Notes under the pieces: generated by a model | The model's database searches: none | Seen by the model: the letters and a program-made list of their open reading frames with translations, nothing else | What the model was told of the DNA's origin: nothing | Position numbers and translations under genes: made by a program | From: DAOTMI01 sp964605545 | GTDB lineage: Bacteria; Patescibacteriota; Microgenomatia; UBA12405 | DNA: 47,782 nt | Direction of reading: 5' to 3' | Assembly: GCA_964605545.1 (NCBI GenBank) | Contig: CAZSCX010000002.1 | Location: 1 to 47,782, forward strand | In this document: positions 31,212-38,915 of the stretch, in pieces | Numbering within the stretch: the first letter of the stretch is position 1 | How the letters are laid out: each line of letters opens with the position of its first letter

Positions 31212-34143
31212 CTTTACACTTTTCCCCTATTTGATTAAATTCTAAATTAAGAATTCTATTATAAACATCTTTGATCAAAATTTTTAAATCAGATAAATCT
31301 TTTTCTTTTATTTCAATATTTTTCCTTTTGGTTTTTTTGATGTAATCGAGAACCCCTGAATTTATCTTATATTTAAATTGAGGACAATTGTCGGCTAAAA
31401 TTTTATAAAACAATATTTGTCTTTGATAATCATCATCGTTGTCACGTTTATCGGGATTGCCGGTTTTAAAATCAACAGCAATTGCGTGAAGATCTTTTTG
31501 AATTTCAATTTTGTCGATATTGCCGGTAATAGGAATATTGTCCAAATGAACATTAAAAGGTTTAAAACTAAATTCAGAAAGATTTTCGTTTTTAAAGGTG
31601 TCGAGGTATTTATCATAATAAAGAGATAGTTCGTCAAGGCCATTGGCCAATAAATTTTGAAATTCTTTTTTAATTAAATTTTCTTGTTTTAAATGTTTGG
31701 TAAAGGATTCTAAAAATTTCTTTTTGGATAAATTATTTTTTAGCAAATCAGAGAGAGCGGCGTGAACAGCGGTACCGTAAGAGGCATATTTATTTTTGGT
31801 TTGAGGAATTTTTAAAATTGTTTTGTAAAAAAAACAGAGAGGACATTTGAGATAAGAATTTAAATTGGTGGGGCTTAAAACATAATTTTCTTTTAAATAA
31901 GTTTTAAGATATTTTTCAAAATCGTTATCAGAAATTATTTGGGGATATTTTTGAAAATTAAAAAGAAGAGCCTTTCTGCCAAGCTCTGAAGAGGAAATAA
32001 TATTATTGATTAATTCCGGTTTAATTTCTGATAAAAATTGTGAAGGGGTAGTGGCACCATAAGATAAAAATAAATCTTTTTTGGCTCGGGTTAGAGCAAC
32101 ATAAAAAAGACGGCGGTCTTCTTCACTTAAATCATTTAAATCCTTATTGATTTCATATTTTAAAATACCCAAGGGTAGACGTAAATTATTATGATCACGA
32201 CTTTCACCCCAGCGAGCAGAAATAGTATTGATTACAAAAACATATTCGAATTCCAAACCCTTGGCCTTGTGAATTGTCATTAAATTGATTGAGTCGTTTA
32301 AGGTAATATCGGATTCGATTTCCAGGGGAATATTATTTTCGGAAAAGAGATCGAGGCGATAAATAAAATCTTTTAAATTAATATTTTTTTCGTAAGATAA
32401 TTTTTTGAGATGGTCATAAAAGGCATTAAATTTTTGAAGTAAATCAAAATTTTTACTTTTAATTATTTGTTTTAAAATTTTAAATTTGCGAATAATTTTA
32501 TTAAAAGCTTTATTTAAATTATAATTTTCTAAATATATTTTGGCTTTAGCAATTCTTTTTTCAAATTTTTTTATTTTTGAACAAGTTTTTCCGTATTTAT
32601 AGAAATCGTATAATTCCCGTTCTTTTAAGCCGATAAAATCAAAAGCGAGTATGGGAAAAAGTAATTCACCAGATGGGTTGTTAATATATTTTAAAAGAGT
32701 GATGAGTTGTTTAATTTTGATATCCGATAAAATATTATTGCCATTACTTAGGGTATATTTTATATTTAATTTTTCCAATAAAGGCAGCAAATCCAAAACA
32801 TCAGTATTGTTTCTGTAAATAACAGCGATTTCTTTTGGACTAACTTTTTGTTTAATTAACTCATGTATTTTTTGGGCGACAAAATAGTTTTCTTCCAGTT
32901 TACTTGATGAAGAAAATATGGTTATTGGTTTACTTGGATCATCAATGGCTGATTTTAGTGATTTGTCGATATCGGTTAAAAAGCCGGTGATACGATTTTT
33001 GTTTTTTTCGATGACACATTGAGAGCTGTCGAGAATGGTTTGGTGAGAGCGATAATTATTGTTGAGAGTAATTACTTTGGGTTTATATTTTTGGACAAAT
33101 TCATAAATATTTTCGAGATTGGCACCTTGAAATCTAAAAATTGATTGATCGTCGTCGCCGACAACAAAAAGATTTGGGATGTCGTCATTTTTGGTTAAAA
33201 GATTTAAAATTTCATTTTGAGAGGAATTGGCATCCTGATATTCGTCAACTAAAATATATTGGTATTTCTCCTGATAATCAAAAAGTAAATCAGCATCTTC
33301 GTTGAAAGAACGAATGGCAAAAAGAATTTGATCTTCGTAATCGTAACGATTAATTTCACTTAATATTTTTTGATATTTTTGATAGATTTTTTGAAGCTCA
33401 AATTGTTTGGGGATATTTTTTTCCAAATCCAAATAAAATTTTAATAAAGCATTCTTAAAATTAATTAAGGGATTTTTGGCCTTTCCAACATCAAAGACTC
33501 CTTGATCAAGTTGTATTTTTTTAAATTTTAGATAATTTAAAATTTCACTGTCGGCAAATTTTAAAATTTCGTTAAAAATCTCCAATGTTTCTTTGGGATG
33601 GGTTTTCAATTTTAAAAATAAATTGGTGGATTTTTTTAAAAATTCTTTTTGAATATCAATTAATTCAAATAATTTTTCCGGACTAATGTTTTCTCTTTTT
33701 AGAGTTTTAATATTATTGATTAAATCGTTTTGATAAAAATAGTTGTCACCCCAAGGTTTGAGAGGAGAATCATGAGGTAACTCATCGATAAGAGAGATAA
33801 TGATTTCCAGTCTTTCCAAATCGTCTAAGAGTTCAATATTGATTGCATTATTTTTGATAACTTCGGAGCAAAAAGAATGAAAGGTGTGAATACGGATTTT
33901 GTAGCCATCGGGACCGATGTATTTGACGAGACGGTCACGCATGTTTTTGACGGCATTGTTGGTAAAAGATAGACAGAGAATACTTTCGGGAGAAGTATCG
34001 GTTTTTGTCAAAATATGGGCAATCCTAGCGGCAATTGTTTGAGTTTTGCCGGTACCGGCACCGGCGAGTACCAAAACCGGACCATCAATAGCCTCCACAG
34101 CCTGAAGCTGTTTTGGATTGAGATTTTTTAGATATTCCGCCAT
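31177..34143 (-). CDS. UvrD-like helicase fused to a RecB-type nuclease domain
   Basis: A 988-residue superfamily 1A helicase. Walker A is AGAGTGKT (27-34); later motifs include LCLSFTNNAVKNMRDR (Ia), ILVDEYQDANSSQ (II), VVGDDDQSIFRFQGA (III), TLNNNYRSHQTIL (IV), LMTIHKAKGLEFEYVFV (V) and RRLFYVALTRAK (VI). After about residue 750 comes a PD-(D/E)xK nuclease: LSPTNLNSYLKCPLCFFYK, GTAVHAALSDL and AVDFKTGNPDK. This combination is typical of AddA/AddB-like or UvrD-nuclease repair enzymes and may replace RecBCD for end processing. Start supported by the -10 box 6 nt upstream. First gene of helicase - dut - unknown protein. Confidence 0.93.
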   Translation of the reverse strand: MAEYLKNLNPKQLQAVEAIDGPVLVLAGAGTGKTQTIAARIAHILTKTDTSPESILCLSFTNNAVKNMRDRLVKYIGPDGYKIRIHTFHSFCSEVIKNNAINIELLDDLERLEIIISLIDELPHDSPLKPWGDNYFYQNDLINNIKTLKRENISPEKLFELIDIQKEFLKKSTNLFLKLKTHPKETLEIFNEILKFADSEILNYLKFKKIQLDQGVFDVGKAKNPLINFKNALLKFYLDLEKNIPKQFELQKIYQKYQKILSEINRYDYEDQILFAIRSFNEDADLLFDYQEKYQYILVDEYQDANSSQNEILNLLTKNDDIPNLFVVGDDDQSIFRFQGANLENIYEFVQKYKPKVITLNNNYRSHQTILDSSQCVIEKNKNRITGFLTDIDKSLKSAIDDPSKPITIFSSSSKLEENYFVAQKIHELIKQKVSPKEIAVIYRNNTDVLDLLPLLEKLNIKYTLSNGNNILSDIKIKQLITLLKYINNPSGELLFPILAFDFIGLKERELYDFYKYGKTCSKIKKFEKRIAKAKIYLENYNLNKAFNKIIRKFKILKQIIKSKNFDLLQKFNAFYDHLKKLSYEKNINLKDFIYRLDLFSENNIPLEIESDITLNDSINLMTIHKAKGLEFEYVFVINTISARWGESRDHNNLRLPLGILKYEINKDLNDLSEEDRRLFYVALTRAKKDLFLSYGATTPSQFLSEIKPELINNIISSSELGRKALLFNFQKYPQIISDNDFEKYLKTYLKENYVLSPTNLNSYLKCPLCFFYKTILKIPQTKNKYASYGTAVHAALSDLLKNNLSKKKFLESFTKHLKQENLIKKEFQNLLANGLDELSLYYDKYLDTFKNENLSEFSFKPFNVHLDNIPITGNIDKIEIQKDLHAIAVDFKTGNPDKRDNDDDYQRQILFYKILADNCPQFKYKINSGVLDYIKKTKRKNIEIKEKDLSDLKILIKDVYNRILNLEFNQIGEKCKDENHIHQFQKV

Positions 34144-34149
34144 TACTTT

Positions 34150-34158
34150 ATTTTAGCA
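34150..34158 (-). promoter_or_regulatory. extended -10 promoter of the helicase-nuclease gene, leaderless
   Basis: TGCTAAAAT ends 6 nt before the ATG (34141-34143). Its TAA is the stop codon of the Cys-rich miniprotein gene. A diverged copy of this promoter and start lies at 34473-34495. Confidence 0.55.
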
Positions 34159-34332
34159 AGTTATTGATGTGGACTTCAAAACTCTGGACTTTATTAAAAA
34201 GTTTTTCATTTCTTCTGGAGTCATTTTGTGCATTCTTCTCTCAAGATCCATATATTCAGGGTTGCATCCTTCGCACTCTGACTGACAACCATTACAATTA
34301 TCCCTTTCTAAACACTTTTCATGCTTCATCAT
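34153..34332 (-). CDS. 59-residue Cys-rich miniprotein
   Basis: An ATG ATG start opens a 59-codon frame (MMKHEKCLERDNCNGCQSEC...) with cysteines at 7, 13, 16, 20, 23 and 59. The core CxxCxxxCxxC looks like a metal-binding knuckle. The C-terminal half is a charged helix (PEYMDLERRMHKMTPEEMKNFL). A near-perfect Shine-Dalgarno (GGAGGTG, 6 nt before the ATG) makes this convincing as a real gene despite its size. I know no family for it; possible roles are zinc binding, metal sensing or an adaptor. It lies between the helicase promoter and the RAYT element. Confidence 0.75.
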   Translation of the reverse strand: MMKHEKCLERDNCNGCQSECEGCNPEYMDLERRMHKMTPEEMKNFLIKSRVLKSTSITC

Positions 34333-34338
34333 TTTTTA

Positions 34339-34345
34339 CACCTCC
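34339..34345 (-). promoter_or_regulatory. strong Shine-Dalgarno of the Cys-rich miniprotein
   Basis: GGAGGTG lies 6 nt before the first ATG. Just upstream is a perfect palindrome, AAATATTAATATTT (34352-34365), and a TACAAT at 34399-34404 that would give a leader of about 60 nt. A leadered, SD-driven first gene is unusual in this window. Confidence 0.75.
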
Positions 34346-34448
34346 AAAAGAAAATATTAATATTTGGATTTTCTTTCAGTAAATACTGATTCGTAATCAT
34401 TGTAACATGTAGACAAGTGATAAATCAGCTTATTTATTGTTAATTATT

Positions 34449-34474
34449 GCCAAATATAGGCTAATATATTTGGC
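34449..34474. repeat. perfect inverted repeat upstream of the RAYT gene
   Basis: GCCAAATATA and TATATTTGGC form a 10-bp perfect stem around the 6-nt loop GGCTAA. It lies 43 nt before the RAYT start and is not followed by a U-run on either strand. It may be a structured end recognised by the Y1-type protein, or a chance feature of the duplicated helicase start region with which it overlaps. Confidence 0.65.
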
Positions 34475-34502
34475 CATTACCCTATTTTAACAAAAATACA
34501 AT

Positions 34503-34511
34503 TGGTATTAT
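34503..34511 (+). promoter_or_regulatory. extended -10 promoter of the RAYT gene, leaderless
   Basis: TGGTATTAT ends 5 nt before the ATG at 34517. It supports the ATG over the upstream TTG at 34502. Confidence 0.5.
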
Positions 34512-34516
34512 TAATC

Positions 34517-35140
34517 ATGTTACCAAAAAGAAAATTTGTCCGATGGCAAGGATATGATTATTCCCAATCGGGATATTATTTTGTAACAATTTGTACCCAA
34601 AACCGAAAATGTATGTTTATTGATTCCGTAGGGGCGGACCGATGTGTCCGCCCGTCGATGGAATTGACGAATCCATGTGTCCGCCCGTCGATGGAAACAA
34701 ATCATTGCCCGTCGATGGAAAATATTCACACAAAAACAAAATTAAATGATGTAGGCAAAATGATTGATTATTGGTGGAATGAATTACCAAAACATTTTGA
34801 AAACATTGAATTGGATGATTATGTAATAATGCCAAACCATATACACGCAATAATTATTATTCGTAATGATTCATGCGGGCGGACACATCCGAATGTATGC
34901 GGGGCGACACATCGGTCGCCCCCTACGACGTTGGGTAATATAATTCAATGGTTTAAAACGATGGCGACAAATGAATATATTCGAAATGTAAAAACAAAAA
35001 AATGGCCAATATTTGTAAAACGAATATTCCAAATAAATTATTATGAACACGTGATTAAATCCGAAAAAAGATATTTGATTATAAAAAATTATATAAAAAA
35101 TAATCCTGTAAATTGGGAAAACGATATTTTATTTCAATAA
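34517..35140 (+). CDS. REP-associated tyrosine transposase (RAYT, Y1_Tnp/IS200-like)
   Basis: A 207-residue Y1 HUH transposase-like protein. It opens with the RAYT start KRKFVRWQGYDYSQSGYYFVTICTQNRKCMF split over the first strands, has the HUH motif MPNHIHAI, and ends with the catalytic-type Tyr region FQINYYEHVI and NYIKNNPVNWEND. RAYTs are single-copy relatives of IS200/IS605 transposases that act on REP palindromes. Two in-frame stretches (about 33 and 19 residues) are translated GC-rich palindromes; see the repeat entries. They sit in surface-loop positions on either side of the HUH motif, so the protein may still fold. The last 12 nt overlap the convergent gatB 3-prime end. Confidence 0.88.
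   Translation: MLPKRKFVRWQGYDYSQSGYYFVTICTQNRKCMFIDSVGADRCVRPSMELTNPCVRPSMETNHCPSMENIHTKTKLNDVGKMIDYWWNELPKHFENIELDDYVIMPNHIHAIIIIRNDSCGRTHPNVCGATHRSPPTTLGNIIQWFKTMATNEYIRNVKTKKWPIFVKRIFQINYYEHVIKSEKRYLIIKNYIKNNPVNWENDILFQ
34627..34721. repeat. REP-like palindrome plus three direct units inside the RAYT frame
   Basis: GGGCGGAC-CGATGT-GTCCGCCC (34632-34653) is a perfect 8-bp stem with a 6-nt loop. A 22-nt unit at 34642-34663 recurs exactly at 34675-34696 (offset 33 nt), and a 15-nt piece of it recurs at 34707-34721 (offset 24 nt). All offsets are multiples of three. The translation carries CVRPSME twice and CPSME once. The GC content is far above that of the surrounding gene. Confidence 0.85.
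34876..34928. repeat. second, inverted REP-like copy inside the RAYT frame
   Basis: GGGGCGAC-ACATCG-GTCGCCCC (34901-34922) is a perfect 8-bp stem. Read on the minus strand from 34928, it is nearly identical to the palindrome at 34627-34654. A further half unit, GCGGGCGGACACAT, lies at 34876-34889. The two copies are therefore inverted relative to each other around the HUH codons, and the frame stays open. Confidence 0.85.
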
Positions 35141-36529
35141 TTTTTCTAATATTTCTTTGGCGAGGGAGGGATTGGCGGAGCCGGAGGAAACTTTCATTAA
35201 TTGGCCGATTAAAAAGCCAATAGAGTTGGGATTCTTTATGTAATCCTGCACGGCTTTGGGGTTGTCGGCGATAATTTTTTTGGCAATTTCTTCAATGACA
35301 CCAGTATCGGAATTTTGTAAAAGATTTTTGGATTTGGCTATGTCGAGGGGATTTTGGTCACTTTCGTAGGATTCTAAAATTATCTGTTTGACAACAGTTG
35401 ATGAAATTTCATTTTTGTTTAATGATTCAATTATATCTTTGAAATAGACAGAATTTATTTTGTTTATATCAAGATCTTTTTTAAGCGGGCCTAAAAATAA
35501 ATTGGAGATTTGTTTGGCAAAATTGATATTATCACCGACGGCTTTTTCAAAACAAAGGGCAAAATTTTTATTGCTAACAAGACTTTCGGCGTCAATTTGA
35601 GAAATACCCCAATTTATATATTTCTTAATTTTGATATCGGGTAATTCGGGAATATTTTTGTCATATTGATAATCGATAAAAGGTGGAATATCTGGCTCGG
35701 GAAAATAACGATAATCATCACTTCCCTCTTTTTCTCTTTGAATAAAAGTTCTTTTGTGATCTGCATCCCAACCACGAGTTGTTTTTCCGCCAGCGGGTGG
35801 GTTGTCTTTTTCCTGATGAGTTTTGGTAAAGTCATCAGTTTGTCTTTTTATTTCAAAATTTATCGCATCTAAAACTCCCGATAATCCGGCAATATTTTTG
35901 ACTTCAACTAAGGGGGTAAAAAATGTTTTATCACCATCTTCTATTTTTAAATTTATTGTCGGCTCACAACGCATGGAGCCTTTTTCAATATCGGCATCGG
36001 AAATTTCTAGATAACGAACTATCTGTTGTAAACGGATTAAATATTTTTTGGCGATTTCGGCTGAGGTTATATCCGGCTCGGAAACAATTTCGACCAATGG
36101 CACACCAGCACGATTAAAGTCGACTTTAGTTTCATTGTTTTCATGAATATTTTTACCGGCATCTTCTTCCATATGAGCCCGATTGATTCTTATTTTTTGG
36201 CCATCAATTTCTAGATAACCATTAATGCAAAATGGTTTAAGCGATTGGGTTATTTGATAACCTTTTGGTAAATCTGGATAAAAATAATGTTTGCGCTCAA
36301 AAAAAGATATTTTGTTTATTTCGCAATTTAGAGCAAGTCCCAGCTTTATACAATAACCAATGGCAGTTTCGTTTGGAGTTGGGAGAGTACCGGGGAGACC
36401 AAGACAAACCGGACAAGTATGGGTATTGGCTTTGGCTTGAAAATGAGAGGCGCTACAAGCGCAAAACATTTTTGATAAGGTGTTTAATTCAATATGGACT
36501 TCAAGTCCTATTATTGGTGTTACTTTCAT
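35129..36529 (-). CDS. gatB: Asp-tRNA(Asn)/Glu-tRNA(Gln) amidotransferase subunit B
   Basis: tRNA-binding kinase subunit of GatCAB, which amidates Glu-tRNA-Gln and Asp-tRNA-Asn. The 466 residues start GLEVHIELNTLSKMFCAC, continue with CPVCLGLPGTLP, YFYPDLPKGYQITQ and RAGVPLVEIVSEPD, and end with the YqeY-like tail (IGFLIGQLMKVSSGSANPSLAKEILEKLL). Normal length. It overlaps gatA by 29 nt. Its presence suggests that Gln-tRNA, Asn-tRNA or both are made by the indirect route. Confidence 0.97.
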   Translation of the reverse strand: MKVTPIIGLEVHIELNTLSKMFCACSASHFQAKANTHTCPVCLGLPGTLPTPNETAIGYCIKLGLALNCEINKISFFERKHYFYPDLPKGYQITQSLKPFCINGYLEIDGQKIRINRAHMEEDAGKNIHENNETKVDFNRAGVPLVEIVSEPDITSAEIAKKYLIRLQQIVRYLEISDADIEKGSMRCEPTINLKIEDGDKTFFTPLVEVKNIAGLSGVLDAINFEIKRQTDDFTKTHQEKDNPPAGGKTTRGWDADHKRTFIQREKEGSDDYRYFPEPDIPPFIDYQYDKNIPELPDIKIKKYINWGISQIDAESLVSNKNFALCFEKAVGDNINFAKQISNLFLGPLKKDLDINKINSVYFKDIIESLNKNEISSTVVKQIILESYESDQNPLDIAKSKNLLQNSDTGVIEEIAKKIIADNPKAVQDYIKNPNSIGFLIGQLMKVSSGSANPSLAKEILEKLLK

Positions 36530-37736
36530 ATTGAAGTCCTAAATTGATAATTAAGTTTTCAGAAAGGGCAGGGCCGATTATCTGGAAACCGACGGGTAGT
36601 TTGCCAACAAATCCGCAAGGAATAGACATTCCCGGGAGACCGGCAAGAGTACTTGGTTCGACTAATTGATCAGCTTTTTCGCCATACATTGGGTCATTTT
36701 TTGATGAACCAATTTTTTGAGCAAGGGTGGGAGTGGTAGGAGAAATAATTAAATCAATTTTTTCCTGATTAAATTTTTTATCAAAATCTTGAGCAATTAA
36801 ATTTCTGACTTTTAAGGCTTTGGTGTAATAAGCGTCATAATAACCTGCCGATAAGGTGTGAGTACCAAGAAGTATGCGGCGTTGATTTTCTAAATTAAAA
36901 TTTTCTCTGGTATTACCATAACGAATACCATCAAACCGAGATAAATTACTGGATACTTCAGATCTTTGAAGAATGGTATAGACAGCAATGGAAATGGAGG
37001 GATCCATCATATCGATTTCTACAATTTCGTGGCCTAAACTTTCAAATATTTTTTTGGCGTCGTTAAATTTTTCCAAAATTTCAGGACTAACTATTTTTAA
37101 ATAAGATTTGGGAATTCCCAATTTTAATTTCGGTCCAACGGTTGATGGATTCTTTACAAATTTAAATGGAGATAAAGGTAGTGATGTTGCATCATGAGGG
37201 TCGTGACCAGAAATTACTTCCAAAACTTTGGCGGCGTTGGTAACATTGTTGGCAATAACGCCAGGGCAATCCATACTGGAAGCCATAGCAATTATTCCAT
37301 AACGAGAAACCAGACCATATGTCGGCTTGAGGCCAACAACACCGCACCAAGCAGATGGCTGACGAATAGACCCGGCAGTTTCGGTGCCAATAGCTACATC
37401 GACAAGGCCAGCGCCAACAGCGGCAGCAGAACCACCGGAAGAACCGCCAGGAAGGTAATCAAAATCATGAGGATTATGGGTAACACCAAAATCAGAATTT
37501 TCAGTAGACGAACCATGGGCAAAAGCATCAAGATTCGTTTTGCCTATAATTGAATAACCATTTTTTTCTAATCTGTCGACTAAAGTTGCGTTATATGGAG
37601 GAAAATAATTTTCTAAAACTTTCGAACCGGCAGTAGTTTTTATATTTTTGGTACAAATATTATCTTTAATGGCAATTGGAATTCCCGAAGAGGGTTTATC
37701 GACAATAGTTATAAAGGCGTTTAATTTATTATCCAT
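36501..37736 (-). CDS. gatA: Asp-tRNA(Asn)/Glu-tRNA(Gln) amidotransferase subunit A
   Basis: Amidase subunit that releases ammonia from Gln or Asn for GatB. It has the amidase-signature Lys (PIAIKDNICTK), the Ser-cisSer loop (PGGSSGGSAAAVGAGLVDVAIGTETAGSIRQP) and PTYGLVSRYGI. I chose the ATG at 37734-37736, giving 411 residues (MDNKLNAFITIVDKPSSGIP), because a 12-codon upstream extension lies inside gatC and is not family-like. N-terminal helices are shorter than in the usual protein of about 480 residues. It overlaps gatC by 8 nt. Confidence 0.95.
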   Translation of the reverse strand: MDNKLNAFITIVDKPSSGIPIAIKDNICTKNIKTTAGSKVLENYFPPYNATLVDRLEKNGYSIIGKTNLDAFAHGSSTENSDFGVTHNPHDFDYLPGGSSGGSAAAVGAGLVDVAIGTETAGSIRQPSAWCGVVGLKPTYGLVSRYGIIAMASSMDCPGVIANNVTNAAKVLEVISGHDPHDATSLPLSPFKFVKNPSTVGPKLKLGIPKSYLKIVSPEILEKFNDAKKIFESLGHEIVEIDMMDPSISIAVYTILQRSEVSSNLSRFDGIRYGNTRENFNLENQRRILLGTHTLSAGYYDAYYTKALKVRNLIAQDFDKKFNQEKIDLIISPTTPTLAQKIGSSKNDPMYGEKADQLVEPSTLAGLPGMSIPCGFVGKLPVGFQIIGPALSENLIINLGLQYESNTNNRT

Positions 37737-37980
37737 TTTTATTGATGACGGCTTTGGTAACAAAATAACCATCTTTTATTGGCGGGGTTTCAATAACTTT
37801 ATCTTCCCGATAAACATTTTTTAGACTATTAACCTGATAAAGCGGTTCGACATTGTTGGTGTTTATTTTTTCTAAAACTTCAAAGTGAGAAGTGATACTT
37901 TCCAAATCTTTTAGGAGATTGTTATTTTCTTTTATTGGTAGATTGGCTAATTTTGATAATTTAGCAATGTCTAGACTCAT
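37729..37980 (-). CDS. gatC: Asp-tRNA(Asn)/Glu-tRNA(Gln) amidotransferase subunit C
   Basis: Small subunit that wraps and stabilises GatA. The 83-residue sequence has the family pattern: IAKLSKLANLPIKEN near the start, DLESITSHFEVLEKINTNNVEPLYQV, then LREDKV-type YREDKVIETPP. It overlaps the FemX-like gene by 4 nt and gatA by 8 nt. Confidence 0.93.
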   Translation of the reverse strand: MSLDIAKLSKLANLPIKENNNLLKDLESITSHFEVLEKINTNNVEPLYQVNSLKNVYREDKVIETPPIKDGYFVTKAVINKNG

Positions 37981-38912
37981 AGATGTAGTTTAGCTTTAAA
38001 GCGTAAAATTTTCCAGCGTATAAAATCGGTAAAAATAAATAATTTATACATAATTGGATTGATAATATAATCATAGGTACCAACAAATTTTACCAGTTCA
38101 CCGCCATAACCCATTTTAAAACGATGGAATCCAAATCCAAGATCTCCTTCTTTGGCATCGGGAGAAAGGGCACCCCACATATCAAATAATTTACATTTTT
38201 CTTTCTTTCCCCATTTAATTACTTCCCACATGAGTAAATTTGGAGCCATAACTTGACGGTTATTGTCTGATGAAGCTCCATAGGGATAATAAATTTTATC
38301 TTTATATTTAAAAATCATAAAAGCCGATAAGACTTGATTTTGATATTTTGCCAAAAAAATATGAGGGATATCTGAACCTTTTAGGGAATCCCAAAGATTT
38401 TGATGATATTGTTGGTTGTGAATAAAAAATCCCTGTCTTTTGCCTGTTTCTGCTAAAAGCTTGAGATAGGCGGTAAAACCTGTTTGATTAGTTTGTTCTT
38501 CAATTTTGACTCCGTGGCGGGCGGCAACTTTAATATTGTAGCGAGTTTTGGGATGCATATTTTCCAATAATTTTTCTTCACTAGGAGTTAAATCAAGAAA
38601 GATTGAATGAGGATAAAAATTAACCTTGGGGGAAGAAACTAGATTTTTGAAATTATAGACTTCCGTATTTTTTGCCAAAACATTTGGTTCGATTTTTACA
38701 AAAATAACTTTTTCTTTTTGACAAATTGGTCTAATTTCATCAAGCATTGACTGAGTAATTTGAGGACCACGAAGAATAGTGCCTATTTTGTGCGGTATTT
38801 TTGGAAGATGGTGAAGAACTAAAATATAATCTTTAAAAGAAAAAACGAGATGGCCTTGTTTTTTTTGAAACTCTGCCCACTCTTTGGAATGAAGTGGATG
38901 ATTAATGCTCAT
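37977..38912 (-). CDS. FemX/FemAB-like aminoacyltransferase
   Basis: GNAT-fold enzyme of the FemABX group, which transfers amino acids from aminoacyl-tRNA to the peptidoglycan stem peptide. The 311 residues show the two-GNAT layout, with SIFLDLTPSEEKLLENMHPKTRYNIKVAARHGVKIEE (the LxxxMKxKTRYNIK-type family signature) and YYPYGASSDNNRQVMAPNLLMWEVIKW near the end, then FGFHRFKMGYGGE. It lacks the coiled-coil arm of FemA, resembling FemX. It sits with gatCAB and alaS-type functions that supply aminoacyl-tRNA. Membership is firm; the amino acid transferred is unknown. Confidence 0.87.
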   Translation of the reverse strand: MSINHPLHSKEWAEFQKKQGHLVFSFKDYILVLHHLPKIPHKIGTILRGPQITQSMLDEIRPICQKEKVIFVKIEPNVLAKNTEVYNFKNLVSSPKVNFYPHSIFLDLTPSEEKLLENMHPKTRYNIKVAARHGVKIEEQTNQTGFTAYLKLLAETGKRQGFFIHNQQYHQNLWDSLKGSDIPHIFLAKYQNQVLSAFMIFKYKDKIYYPYGASSDNNRQVMAPNLLMWEVIKWGKKEKCKLFDMWGALSPDAKEGDLGFGFHRFKMGYGGELVKFVGTYDYIINPIMYKLFIFTDFIRWKILRFKAKLHL

Positions 38913-38915
38913 ACA

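Noticed and set aside
34164..34382. Plus-strand frame of 72 codons
   Set aside because: It is antisense to the Cys-rich miniprotein, which has a strong Shine-Dalgarno and an ordered cysteine pattern; the plus frame has no recognisable features.
34642..34721. Short repeated units considered as a CRISPR array
   Set aside because: Only three units, unequal and very short spacing (33 and 24 nt offsets), all in frame within the RAYT coding sequence, and no cas genes nearby.
37737..37772. Upstream ATG of gatA
   Set aside because: The extra 12 residues are encoded within gatC and do not resemble GatA; the ATG at 37734-37736 gives a normal junction.
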